Source: Metallyticus violacea
Lineage: Eukaryota > Arthropoda > Insecta > Mantodea > Metallyticidae
Assembly (NCBI GenBank): GCA_030762175.1
Contig: CM060835.1
Coordinates: 80,863,001-80,927,000, forward strand
Reading direction: 5' to 3'
Length of the DNA: 64,000 nucleotides
The translations under genes were made by a program, and so were the position numbers. Positions 33,821 through 44,420 of this stretch are shown one piece after another. Below the pieces are notes generated by a model, which saw only the letters and a list, made by a program, of their open reading frames with translations, was not told the origin of the DNA and searched no databases. Position 1 is the first letter of the stretch. Each line of letters opens with the position of its first letter.

Positions 33821-34040
33821 GCTGGTTTTATTATCTCTGGTATAGATATGTTCTTAAAAAACAAGAGTTTGAATTTTACTCCAAGTATTCCAATGATAAG
33901 TACTGGGCTATGCCAATGAAAAATGCTATCAATCCTTGCATAACAATTGTTTACTACAGAATACTTTGCTGCATATAATATATTTAAACCAGTGGAGTAA
34001 AACCCTCAAGTCTAACATTTTTAACTTGTTCATATTGTAG
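33821..34040. other. Intergenic sequence ending in a good splice acceptor
   Basis: AT-rich, ending TTTTTAACTTGTTCATATTGTAG.. (pyrimidine-rich tract, then TAG at 34038-34040). Confidence 0.4.
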
Positions 34041-34136
34041 GAGCAATATGAGATGCTATTGGAAAAAAATCCTAATATGATTAACTGCTCTGACACTCTC
34101 ATCAAGAGAAAACTTGAGAACAGTGGCAGGAAGTAA
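34041..34136 (+). CDS. Possible orphan terminal exon, product unknown
   Basis: After a good acceptor an open frame of 31 codons runs to TAA at 34134-34136. It reads EQYEMLLEKNPNMINCSDTL followed by a basic end (IKRKLENSGRK). An AATAAA follows within a few bases of the stop. I do not recognise the protein. It could be a terminal exon of an unseen gene, an alternative 3' end or 3' UTR exon of TFIIE alpha, or chance. Its frame needs an upstream exon ending in phase 0. Confidence 0.28.
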   Translation, partial: EQYEMLLEKNPNMINCSDTLIKRKLENSGRK

Positions 34137-34159
34137 AATAAATAATGTAATATATCTTG

Positions 34160-34215
34160 AATACATTAGTGTAGGATATATTACCACTCCATTGTCTAGA
34201 GGCTTTGCAAGTACA
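34160..34215 (+). repeat. Solo copy of PLE outer tail
   Basis: Bases from about CATTAGTGTAGG through ATATTACCACTCCATTGTCT match the reverse complement of 5281-5325, the outer end of the PLE fold-back. Confidence 0.6.
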
Positions 34216-35239
34216 ATTTATTTAAAAAATGTACATCTAACTAGATAGCTTTCTTCCAAATCAGGGTGCACTTAGTTGAGTGCTGACTTTAGTTTCGGAG
34301 ACCATGGTTCAGTCCAATCTTGATAAATGGTATTTAAGGCTGTGTGTGAATAGAATGAAACTTGCAGAGGTATTAATTCATTTATGCATTTAATGTGGCT
34401 AAGTAAAGGGCCAACTTACTAATACTGGAACAAATTACAGGCAAAAGTTGTGTTTAATTTTGTCAAATATAAATGTGATTATTATCGTTATCATCATCAT
34501 CATCAACAACAACTGGACAGATTATGTCTAAGACCTCTTGTGGGTCAGAAAAACCATATTAAACATTGGCATAATGGTAGATGTAGTCATCATTGCACAT
34601 GGAAACAATATTATGTCAGTACTTGCTATCTAGCAGCAAAATGTACATTTTGAGATGTAATAAATTAATTTTCAGTAACTTTTTGCAAAAAGAAAAAACA
34701 TAGCTGGTGAATATTATATGATGCTACTGAAACAATTAAATGACATGATCAAGAACTATCCTCATTTGGTGAAGAAAGAGGTTCTGTTTTATCATAATAA
34801 TGTGCCACTGCAGAAGTCTGCAACTGCAATCTCATATTATTGAACTTAAGGTATGAAATCCTTCCTCATCGCTTCATATTCTCCAAGTATGGCTCTCTCA
34901 GATTATTTCCTGTTCCTGAAAATGAAAAAATGGCTAGCAGGGAAGAAATTGGCTTCACATATAGAGGTTGTAGTCAAAACAAATCAGAGCTGAAGAAATC
35001 ATATATTATGAATGGCATATACAAATCATAAAATTGCTGAAATAAGTGAAAAGAGATTATGTTGACAAATAAATCAAATTTTTTCCAAAGAAATTTTGTC
35101 TTCTGAATTTTTTCACAGACTTATTGAACAGCCTCCATAAATGTGTTTCAGAAGTTCATTTGTCTCATTGAAACATATATTTCATTTGACATTTCTTGGT
35201 TAGGTTTATTTTAAGGAAATCTTTCAGCAATTAATACTC
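34216..35239. other. Intergenic sequence with a faint tRNA-like stretch
   Basis: Near 34265-34330, TGCACTTAGTTGAGTGC and CATGGTTCAGTCC loosely resemble polymerase III boxes. Otherwise nothing was recognised. The frame 34840-35031 is unrecognised. Confidence 0.3.
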
Positions 35240-35296
35240 TTAAATAATACAATGAGGGTAAATTTCTTACACCAATTCACCTATGTTTTGAATCAG

Positions 35297-35330
35297 GATA
35301 TGTTTCAGGAACCAATATTCTCATCCTCAG
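35297..35330 (-). ncRNA. Hammerhead-like motif, left arm of fold-back
   Basis: Minus strand: CTGAGGA (N7 = G), a weakened helix II, TGAAAC then ATATCC. CTGANGA and GAAA are present, but stem III and helix II are imperfect. Confidence 0.5.
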
Positions 35331-35421
35331 CTGTTGATCTGCTGATGTCTGTTGTGCTGTGTGTTATGACACACAGATTTTCATGGGACCTACACAAACA
35401 CCAGGAAACAGTGGACAACAG

Positions 35422-35456
35422 CTGAGGGTGGGAACATTGGTTCTCAAAACATGTCC
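35422..35456 (+). ncRNA. Hammerhead-like motif, right arm of fold-back
   Basis: CTGAGGG, helix II GGGAAC ATTG GTTCTC, then AAAAC ATGTCC with a GUC-type site. A9 and G12 are altered, so it is probably inactive. The helix II is better than in the left arm. Confidence 0.45.
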
Positions 35457-35512
35457 TAATTCAAAACATAGGTGAATTGGTGTAAGAAAACTACCCTAAT
35501 TGTATTATTTAA

Positions 35513-36020
35513 TATATAATATCTTTACTGTAAACAGCTTCAAAATAAACAAATATTCTTTCTGATATCACTGCCACAAGTTCCATTCCATGCCATATTC
35601 AATTCTGATCAGCAAAATTCATTGTTACACACATTTGCACTTCTGCATGGTGATTTAAGCAGAAGAGTCATTTATATTTGAATTTTATCTTGTCTGACTC
35701 TTGGCATATACTTCCCAGCCCCTGATAAATGAAAGTTAATATAATGTTTAGTATTTACAAAGCAAGTTTATTTTATAAATTGTGAGCTAGATTTTCTCTC
35801 AAATTCTCCTTGTTCAGAATATATAGGTATACATCAAGGCTAGTGTGGCCATATCAGCAGGCTCTGGATAACATCTTAATAATCTGTGCTTCACCTTTAA
35901 TGTTCTAAAGGTCGTTATTTCTTACTATGAAATTATTTTTCCTTTAATTAGAGAGACAATGTAGTAACAAAAGGGTCATCCAATTCTATTTTACTTTCTC
36001 ATTTTCTCTCAAATTTGATG
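35513..36020. other. Intergenic sequence, nothing recognised
   Basis: AT-rich spacer. Its last 17 bases (36004-36020) are the left target duplication of the next SINE. Confidence 0.4.
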
Positions 36021-36256
36021 TGAGCGGGAGGTATGGGGTTCAAATCCTCCCTGTCCTCCCTGACAGGTTTTTTCCAGGTTTTCCTCAGTCCTCATAAATG
36101 GCCAATGCTGGGGAGGTACCCTAAACTTAGGCCTGGAACATTTCCTTCCTTAAAAATAAATCCTTTCCTAATATATCATTTCATGTCATGTATCATCAGT
36201 GTCCATCGCCTGTGGTGCCTCTGTAGCAAAAATGGGGGTTAAACACCGTTCATGGA
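36021..36256 (+). mobile_element. SINE family B, 5'-truncated, with 17-base target duplication
   Basis: The copy starts at TGAGCGGGAGG, inside the tRNA-like head, and so lacks box A. It runs to GTTAAACACCGTTCATGG. The flanks 36004-36020 and 36257-36273 are ttctctcaaatttgatg and the same with one mismatch. Confidence 0.93.
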
Positions 36257-36273
36257 TTCTCTCAACTTTGATG

Positions 36274-37214
36274 CTTATGAATGTATTTTACATTCTAAAG
36301 TAAAAGAAAGGTTGTAGTTTTCTGTATTTTGCTGCTGTATCAATAACAAACAGCTTGTTGAGTACTCCTGTTCCAAAATGGTTGTGATAACCCTACAAAA
36401 AGCAAATGCCTAATATCAAAATAGAATCAATCATAAATTCAGTTTTTGGTGCTCAGAGAGAATATTAAATAATGAGAATACTTTCAGTACTTGAGTACAT
36501 ACAGAGAGGTGCACAGTAGAGTCCAAAACTCAAAATCGTAGATTTGTTGTTATTGTTATTATTGTTATTAATAATAATAATTTACTGGGACCATATTTAT
36601 AAAAAATAATAATAACATGATCCTTACAGATATATGCCTGTCAGAATAAGGTAACTTATTTAATTGTGGAATTGAGAAGCATTTTCTAAAACTTGATAAA
36701 GGAATTACATTTAGTAATTTCACAGAAAATATGCTTTTTATTTCTGCTGTATATTCTGTTATTTTTTATATAATATTTTTTTGCATCATAAAAATTTGGC
36801 AGGTGATAATTGAAGTTGGTATTGTGTCATCTGAACAAAAAGGTTTAATTTTTCATTTTATTGTACAGTCAAAGAAATGCAGGTTTTTTTCAAAAGTCTA
36901 AAGAGACCACATAATATAAAGTTGTACATTTCTCTGAAATAACTTGCGTGTATTACTATTGTATTCTAATTTTATTGTGCTCATTATTTTATTTTTTCTT
37001 GTTCATATTTTCTGATATTTACATTACTTTTTTTTCCCAATTTGGAGGTGAACAACATTTTGGTATTTTTTTAAAATTTTGACACTTAAGTTTTAATTTT
37101 GTTTTTTGCAGCTCAACTAAACTCCTTTTTCTTTACACCTGTCATTCCTCTCCTGTGTTTATTTAAGGAAATGGTTTGATATGCTGTGAAAACTTGAAGC
37201 TTAGATTGGCAAAA
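36274..37214. other. Intergenic sequence, nothing recognised
   Basis: AT-rich, with short ATT-type runs near 36550-36620. No frames were recognised. Confidence 0.4.
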
Positions 37215-37440
37215 ACCTTTTTTTTTCTTCTTCTGACGCTTTATTTTACACTCACAAATTGTGTGTGTGTTTTTTTTTCTTTTCTTTCTTTTTTCTTTTT
37301 CTTTTCTTTTTCTTTTCTTTTCTTTTCTTTCTTTCTTTCTTTCTTTTTGTTTGTTTTTCTTTCTTTCTTTCTTTTTTCTTTCTTTTTTTTTCTTTTTTTT
37401 TTTTTTTCCCTCCTTTGCTTTGCTTTGCTTTGCTTTTCTT
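37215..37440. repeat. Polypyrimidine (TTTC/TTTTC)n tract
   Basis: About 225 bases almost entirely T and C, ending in TTTGC repeats. It causes spurious Phe-rich and Lys-rich frames. Confidence 0.95.
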
Positions 37441-37496
37441 AGGTGAAGATAAACACAAATTTAAACAGAAACTTGTCTTGATTCATCTAATTTCGA

Positions 37497-37758
37497 ACAC
37501 TCTTTAACATCTCAGGTCATCAGCATCCCATTCAAATTAGGGCGTGAAATGGCTGACAAATTTTGCTCAGAGGCTTCTTTTTTCAGGCTTAAGGTTCTTT
37601 ATTGAACCATAAATGTATGACATGAGACCCATGGCTTTACTTGCCTTCTGAAGAATGCCATACTTAGGATTGTTACGCCCGAAAAATTCATCGGCCCTGA
37701 CTGGGATCTTGGGTTTAGGAGGCAAGATATAGTTACCATCACACCACTAGGACCAACT
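37497..37758 (-). mobile_element. SINE family A, diverged copy
   Basis: Reverse orientation: CTCTTTAACATCTCAGGTCA at the left, then the body, with GGATCTTGGGTTTAGG and ACCACTAGGACC at the right. About 15 bases around box B are deleted. The usual AT-rich tail is absent at the left edge. Confidence 0.88.
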
Positions 37759-39095
37759 TTAATTTTAATGGAAATCAGTATCTAATATCTTCTCAGTCAT
37801 TCTTTACTTTCTTTCATTTTGAATGAAAGAACAATGGATGAACAACTTGAAGTTCAAGATTATATGTTTATGGGTGTGTGTGTATATATATTAAAGTGGT
37901 ACAATACAATTTTTTCTACTTTTCCTACTGCCGTGAGCTTCCATGACAGGTAGATTGAACTCTGTATTGCTATCTATTTCTTGCTATTATCAAAAATTGA
38001 TTTATTTAATATGCTTACTATGCAGACACAGAGAGATAAGTGAGAGAGAAAGTATTTTCCATTCCATTTGCATGCAAGCCATATGTCAGCAACAATGAAC
38101 ATATGGAAAATATAGGTTTTGCCAGGATCGTTTTAAAACAATAACACTATATGGAAAACTGGATGCTTTGTCATGTTCTGAATAGAGTTTTAAAAATTCT
38201 GTCTTATTTCACTACTCTATACACATGGCAAATAATAGATGTTTTTAATAGTTCTGACCTAATAGAAAGATAAGTGACAGCAGAATACAGATAGATATAT
38301 ATATATATATATAAACTCATTTTTTCAAAATATATTTTTTATCATGTTTTGAAAATTGCCTATCAATTTGTTAAACAATGTTCTATTCCATTAGGTCAAA
38401 ACGGGAAACATGATTTGATTGTATAGACCAAAGCAACAGGGACTTATTCAGCATTCTTCTATAAGAAATGTTCTATTATTTGGTTCTTCTATGGAATTGC
38501 CTCCTGCTGTCAGAAAGAAGTACTTTCTACAAACGGTGCAGTTCCAAATGGACATCAAGTTAAGCTTTCAAAATATTGGTTGCCATAAGGAGATTTATGA
38601 GTTAAAAAGTACTGGAAAATTTGGTTCTCTTTAATTATTTATTTTAAAAAGCAATTAATTGTTGGGAATTAGTGCAGCTGAAATGCAAGTAAATAGGGTT
38701 CATTGGATTTTTCATCACTATTTACATACTGGTAATTGATGATAGCAAAATAAACGATATATTTATTATCATTGCCACTGTGCTACACTCCTCAGTATTT
38801 ATAATCAGCAGAGCTTTGGTTAACTTATTGATTGCCTTGTGCCTGGTCCTGATAAACAAGTGTTATCATCACTCCAAATTACTTGCCAAGATAAATGCTA
38901 AAACTTTGTTATCGGTACCGTGTCCATGATGTCTTTTATACAGGTTTCTCTTATTTCTAGTCCAAAAGGTAAAATACACACTGGTCATTTGAGTGCTTTT
39001 GTTAAAGGAACGTTATCTTGAGATATTTTCACTATTTGATGGGCCCAATTTGTCTATGTCTATTTCTTGAACATAGTCTTCTTGAATTTTTGTAG
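37759..39095. other. Intergenic sequence with unrecognised frame
   Basis: The plus frame 38419-38634 (71 codons) is unrecognised. It follows a possible acceptor (ATTCCATTAG near 38395), but an in-frame upstream link is not visible. An (AT)n run lies at about 38290-38313. Confidence 0.3.
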
Positions 39096-39388
39096 TCGGT
39101 TCTGGTGGTGTAGTGGTAACCATACTTGCCTTCTAAACCCAAGATCGCGGGTTCAAACCCAGCCAGGATCGATGAATTTTTCGGGCGTAAAAATCCTAAG
39201 TATGGCTTCCTTTGGAAGGGAAGTAAAGCCGTAGTCCCGTGTCGTACTTTTACGGCACGATAAAGAACCTCAAGCCTGAAAGAAGAGGCCTTTGAGCAAA
39301 ATTTATCGGCCGTTTCACGCCCAGAATTAAATGGGACGCTGATGACCTGAGATTTTAAAAACGTCCATAAATCAATCAAATCAATCGA
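39096..39388 (+). mobile_element. SINE family A, full-length copy
   Basis: The head is TCGGTTCTGGTGGTGTAGTG, box B GGGTTCAAACCC, body TTCGGGCGTAAAAATCC, tail CGTCCATAAATCAATC. No convincing target duplication was seen. Confidence 0.9.
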
Positions 39389-39959
39389 TTTTTTTTAATT
39401 TCAATATGCTGAACAAATGTAAAATGTGACGAAAACATAAACTTTTATTTTTTTGATATTTTTATCAGGTAAAGGTAATATTTATTTTATAGTGTCATCA
39501 GATAAAACAGGACTGAGGACCTGCAATCTTAGGGGTAGTGCTATTTCAATAGTAGTTGAATTAGTTAGTGTTGAGTTAAATTTTACATTTCAGATATCCA
39601 TTATCTTTGGTGACTGGTTGATTAAATTTTGAGTTCTGCAGAAAGTTTAAAGCATGCTTAATAAAGACCATTTCATATGAACTTTCTTCTCAAACCTTTT
39701 GCAAAGCATCTGCAAGGAAAAAACCACAAAATAGCCATCGAAATGAAAATTACTGTAGGTAACTCATAAAGGAAATTCTTATTCCGTCACTTTGTTATAG
39801 ACAGGTAAGCGCAATAAATAATACTACCAGTACCACATGTTCTTAATGTTAATAGAATTATACAGTCAAAGGAAATGGGAAAGAGCTTAATATAAGTTCA
39901 AACTTATAATGAATCGCCACCCACCATGTACATCCTTATGAAACATTTATGTACTGCAT
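39389..39959. other. Transition zone, nothing recognised
   Basis: CpG frequency starts to rise here, from about 39.7 kb. Confidence 0.4.
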
Positions 39960-40150
39960 ATTTATATCCGCGTCAGTTTCACTCAATAGCGCCGACAGCG
40001 AGTGAACACTCGATATGCTGTGCATCCTGTTCAAACGATGATGACCTGAAATGTTAAAAAGCGTCGATAAATAAATCAAACCCCATTCAAACAATGTCAC
40101 GGAATGATAACGCAGGGTCCGGCCGCCGACTTACCATTGCAAACGAGACT
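39960..40150. promoter_or_regulatory. CpG-rich patch, possible promoter region
   Basis: Contrast with the CpG-poor left side is strong: ATCCGCGTC, AGCGCCGACAGCGAG and GGTCCGGCCGCCGAC lie within 150 bases. It precedes the possible first exon at 40487. A SINE tail fragment lies inside it. No TATA box is obvious. Confidence 0.3.
40036..40082 (+). repeat. SINE family A tail fragment
   Basis: GATGACCTGAAATGTTAAAA followed by AGCGTCGATAAATAAATC matches only the last part of family A. Confidence 0.8.
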
Positions 40151-40486
40151 AGCAGAGGGTTTCATGGAACGTACAGACTTTAACTCAGCAAGGTTGTATT
40201 ATTTACCCACAGCTAAATTAAATTAATATTACTTCGCTAATTTTAAAAGTTAATTATTTGTAAACTTGATCTATTTTGGTCATATCCAAGTCTAAAAACT
40301 CCCTTTCCTTTCTCATCCATTTTTAGTCCCATAATTATAATAACATTTTCATGATTTGATTAACGGATAAGTTGGTAACATTTCTTTGCGGTGTTTGGAG
40401 TTTTTCATCTGTCTTTGGACTTAAAGTATTGTGCATTTAAATGCGTATTGAGCTTTGAAGTTGGTGCTCTCCGTGGCGTAAAGAAG

Positions 40487-40581
40487 ATGGAGTCACATAT
40501 TCTTTTGTGTAATAGAAGAGCAAAGGCAGTGGAAGTGGTTCCAAATATTTGTGTGGGGAGAGTGCCATCAGAGAAAGCAAG
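40487..40581 (+). CDS. Possible first coding exon, product unknown
   Basis: The ATG in AAGAAGATGG (good start context) opens 31 codons that begin MESHILLCNRRAKAVEVVPN and end at AAG|GTAAGA, a strong donor at 40582. It lies about 350 bases right of the CpG-rich patch. I do not recognise the peptide, and no matching second exon was found in the window. The frame is also open upstream to 40391. Confidence 0.3.
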
Positions 40582-40587
40582 GTAAGA

Positions 40588-41754
40588 AATTTGTTTTGTT
40601 TCAAAGAGGGATTACTTTAACGTAAGTGATTTTCCATAATAATGCAGGAAAATATATTTTATTGGTCTCTGTTAATCTAAAATGAGTAATAACATTTTGC
40701 CAGAGGAAAATAAACTGCTACGGACGTATGCATTAACCCAGTACACAATTCCGTCGCTATTTCTTATTTGCCTGTATTATTTATTTACCATGTCTCTTGC
40801 TTTCAAAGACCTTAGTCACGTTTTACCTCTTTCTGCTTCCCAAAGCAGTTGCTATTGAGACACAATGCGGGAATCATCTGCAATTGACTCCCGACTCCTT
40901 TTAAATAGTGTCAAGGTGTATCATTAGCATGTATAACTTTTATCCTCTCGTGGATTTCCTTTATTTCTTCTCTTTCTTTGCTGGCGGAACGACGTTCCAA
41001 ATCGTCAATTCCTTTATAGGCATTAAATTGCATATATTACCTTCCAAGACATGCACCAACGTACAGTTGGTTGACAAAGGATTATACTTGAACATTTAAG
41101 AGGATGAAATCATTGAACTCCCGGACTTACAAAGCCGCAGTTATAAACTTATTTGCTGGGGTTAAGAATGTTGCCGTATAATCATATGAATTGTAGATTA
41201 AAGCTTCCAAAATTAGTCTTCTCTCTTGTACTTCATTTTATGTTCTAATTTTTAAATGTGGATTGGAGTGCATACTAATCCTACAAAATTAACTAATTAA
41301 ACTTTTTTGCAGGAATTAATTAAATAAGTTTCAGTTTATTTTCACTAGTCCTCCATTTTTCTGAGTTTTGTTCGTTTAATACTCTCAGTTGTGGATGTGT
41401 AATAAAATTTGACTCTTTAAAAACGACTTTCACATAACTCTTCACAAAGAAATTGCTAAGTATGTGTGTTTAATCCATTCATGGATTAATCCATGAATAA
41501 ATGTTGATGGTTTCGTTGTTTTGCAGCTTCGACTTCTAGATACTGTTTACAAACTCTAAGTATCGCTGTATCATTCTCTAAGATCGCGTCTTTATGTAAT
41601 TTCCATTTATATATGTAGTTTTGTTATACACTCCGATTCATTAGTTAGTCATATATTAGTAGTTCCTAATTGCTTCTCTCTTTTGTTTACTAGTAACATT
41701 TTTCACTAATTAGGCATAAAAGATTTGTTTACGTCATATATTTCTACTGTAAAA
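40588..41754. other. Sequence with normal CpG content, nothing recognised
   Basis: The frame 40908-41099 is unrecognised. It may be the first intron of the possible gene starting at 40487. Confidence 0.35.
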
Positions 41755-42180
41755 TCTTAACGGGTGGCTCAGGCGGTAACGTTTGGAACTCTCATTCTGG
41801 GGTCTCGGGTTCAAGTCTCTTGGGGACCGCCACCCTGACCTTCGGCCGTTTTCGTGGTTTCCTCTGGTTGCTCAGGCGAATTTTGGGATGCATATTACTT
41901 TCCATGAATTATCCTTGAAAGGACAGACTTGATGCGGTGTGACGGTGGGTTGTGCTTTGAAAAGGTTTCTGGTCCGGTATCTACTATAGAAGCAGCCCTT
42001 TTGAGGGGCTCCGTCTACGTCTGTGAATCACCACCTCGAAGGTGACATTGGGAGGCGTGGGAACAAATAGCCAACCATTGCGTAAGGCTGAAGTACCGAA
42101 ATACTTCCTCTGACCCAAATAATCTACTGCTGCACTCCGTAAAACACTAGAGCCTATCTGCTCAGGAAAGAGAAAACAAT
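41755..42180 (+). mobile_element. SINE-like element (family C) with tRNA-like head
   Basis: GGTGGCTCAGGCGGTAACG (box A) and CGGGTTCAAGTCTCTTGG (box B) head a long, unusually CpG-rich body (CAGCCCTTTTGAGGGGCTCC hairpin, CACCACCTCGAAGGTGACA). It is clearly different from families A and B. No second copy lies in the window. Confidence 0.6.
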
Positions 42181-42349
42181 TATCATCACAGACTCTATAG
42201 GCAGTGAAACATCATGGCATCTTAACATAACATGCTAAATTACTTCGTTACCCCCATTATAATTTTATATATTTTTTTTCTCTGATTGTTTTTATACAAT
42301 TATGTGTTCCATACATCTTCCGCCATTGCATATGACATTTTCTGTGAAC

Positions 42350-43280
42350 TTTATTTCAATATTCCCCACAAATAACGCACCACACAAAGACAAATCAGAA
42401 CTTTGTGAAGAACACGGAAAGTCTTGAAATTAACCAGTATTGGAGTAGGTGTCTATTCCCATGGTCACTTCATCTTGTTGAAATGCTTGCTTGTTCAAAT
42501 CAATATTGTTTAGCTCACAAAATGTTGCCGGATCCTCCTGAAAACGCTCAGTAACTTAATCAAGGTACATTTTTGCAGCGACAGTTCTATTTCTATTTTC
42601 ATCCTCATGTGAACCCAATGTTTTGTAGCAATACACTGTTAACTTTCTCTAAATGCAATGGTCTCTGTTCATATTCATCCGGTGTTCTTCCTACCGAGGA
42701 AACGGCAATTTTGCTATTGACAAGACCGCAATAGAACATCGCATTCGTCAGACCACCATCAATTTCGTAGATACATTGACCAGAAGGCATGCATAACATT
42801 GCACGTATGTTTCGAAGCCTGATTTCTTCAGCTCACGAATCTAAATTCGATATAAGTGAGCTGAAGTATCTCCAATCAGGTGCTATATGGAGTTCTCTTG
42901 ATGTGCAACATTTCTGTTCTTTGAACAAGTGAAGTTTTTGCACCATGCGTCCAGTATTTTCATGCATTTTTGTGGTTCTCGGTCTTCCAAACATTCTTTT
43001 GTTATGAACATGATTAAGAACTGAACTTGCACTTGCAAACATTTTCACCCATTGTAGACTTTTTCGGTGGTGGTGGTTTCTGCAGTCTCTCTTGGAAACT
43101 CAAACACAATCTTCAGTGATGGTCTAGTATTTCCTCCATTACCATAGCTGCGAAAATGATGTTCAACAGTCCAGGAACTCTCCGCTACGGCGTACTGCCA
43201 CATTGTTAATCTGTCATCATCTACATCAAGGTTTGGGCCCTTTGGTCTGTTCCGTCTTAAAACTGTTCACATCTTTTCAA
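42350..43280 (-). mobile_element. Degraded DDE transposase (mariner-like superfamily)
   Basis: From right to left on the minus strand: FGRPRTTKMHENTGRM (linker after the HTH), a KLHLFKEQ segment and HIAPDWRYFSS. Later come NRTVAAKMYLD, a QQDEV motif in the QQDGA position and SQSSDLSLCGALFVG, in the place of the SPDLTPxDFFLWG third-Asp motif. Stops and frameshifts throughout. Confidence 0.55.
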
Positions 43281-44339
43281 TTGTAGATTTTAATTTCTTT
43301 TTTCTATAGGGTTATAATATAAAGTGGCCTTTGCTATTCTAAAATCTGCATCCATTGAATGTCATCTCTCCAATTTTTTGATACTTTTGGTAATAATAAT
43401 ATTGAGTCTATATTTAATTTTTGTCTAATATCAATATTTGTTTAATGATGTAATAGTTTATATCTAATATAAAACCAAGAATCTAATTAGTGATTGTTCT
43501 ATTTCTCTTAGTTCATCAGCTGTCAAAGCCCAGGTATCACATCCATAATCTTAATTAATATGTAACAAAAGTAGATTATATTAATTGAATATGATCTTCT
43601 GTTACATTTTTGACCACCCTGTACTAGATGTATAACTGAATTAATGACAAGAAATTGTCTTGAGCGCACAGTAAAAACATGCTTCTGAAGTGAAGTCATC
43701 TTAACAGATTTCAGATATATGAGAAGGTTGCATGAGTGTTAAATTTGATATCATATGTTGGTATAGTCTCTGGATGCAAATGAAGACATTAATTGGCACT
43801 AAACTCAAGTTTTGAAGTATGCACCTTAAGGAAGCTTGTTATTAGAGTCAGGCTATGGAACGCAAATTAAAAACGTGTTTATTACTTCCGGAGCAATATC
43901 GCAGCGGTCACGCTTTTAATATCCTAGATGATCCACGACTTCGCAGTGGCGGACTCTCGGCTATGTTGTATTGTGATAAATTCATTAAAGTGTGTTTATT
44001 AATTAACATCAACCGAAACGATCATTGTAGAAGAACCATGGCATATTGAGTAACGATGTTTCCATTTCCTTAGGCTTCAGGCTATATAAAATAGTTCTTT
44101 TAAAGCACAGAAAGAAAACATTGTTAGCTTCAGATAGCTGTTGAACATGAATGGATTTTTAAAAGAAAAAATTCAAGGTTTAAACACTGGTAAGGACTTC
44201 TCTGAAGATATCAGTTCTCTTCCATTAAATCTCAAATAAATAAATAAAAATAAAAAGTAATATATATATATATATATATATAAGAAAAATAAAAATAAAG
44301 AAACACTAATTTCATTTCAGTTCTCATTTCCTTTCGGAT
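43281..44339. other. Intergenic sequence, nothing recognised
   Basis: The frame 43855-44049 is unrecognised. A (TA)n run lies at about 44262-44282. Confidence 0.35.
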
Positions 44340-44420
44340 ATATAGCAAGCGGAATGTGGCCGAGCATTGTCACGATGCAGCACGATCTTTTTTCCAGGAG
44401 GCTTGCTTATACAGTGACTG
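44340..44420 (-). mobile_element. Small mariner transposase fragment
   Basis: The minus strand encodes PGKKIVLHRDNARPHSA, the classic mariner segment around the second catalytic Asp (HxDNARPH). Flanking frames are too decayed to read, so this is a short relic. Confidence 0.7.

Larger units (their letters stand above)
35240..35512. repeat. Short fold-back with hammerhead-like cores in both arms
   Basis: Arms 35240-35337 and 35417-35512 are inverted copies (for example CACCAATTCACCTATGTTTT against its complement) around 79 unrelated bases. Each arm contains the PLE-type motif CTGAGG..GGTTC..AAAC. No protein-coding PLE sequence is present. Confidence 0.85.

Noticed and set aside
37176..37507. 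Phe-rich and Lys-rich open frames
   Set aside because: They are produced by the polypyrimidine tract at 37215-37440.
38419..38634. Coding exon of 71 codons
   Set aside because: An acceptor-like ATTAG precedes it, but stops lie between the acceptor and the ATG in that frame, and the peptide is unrecognised.
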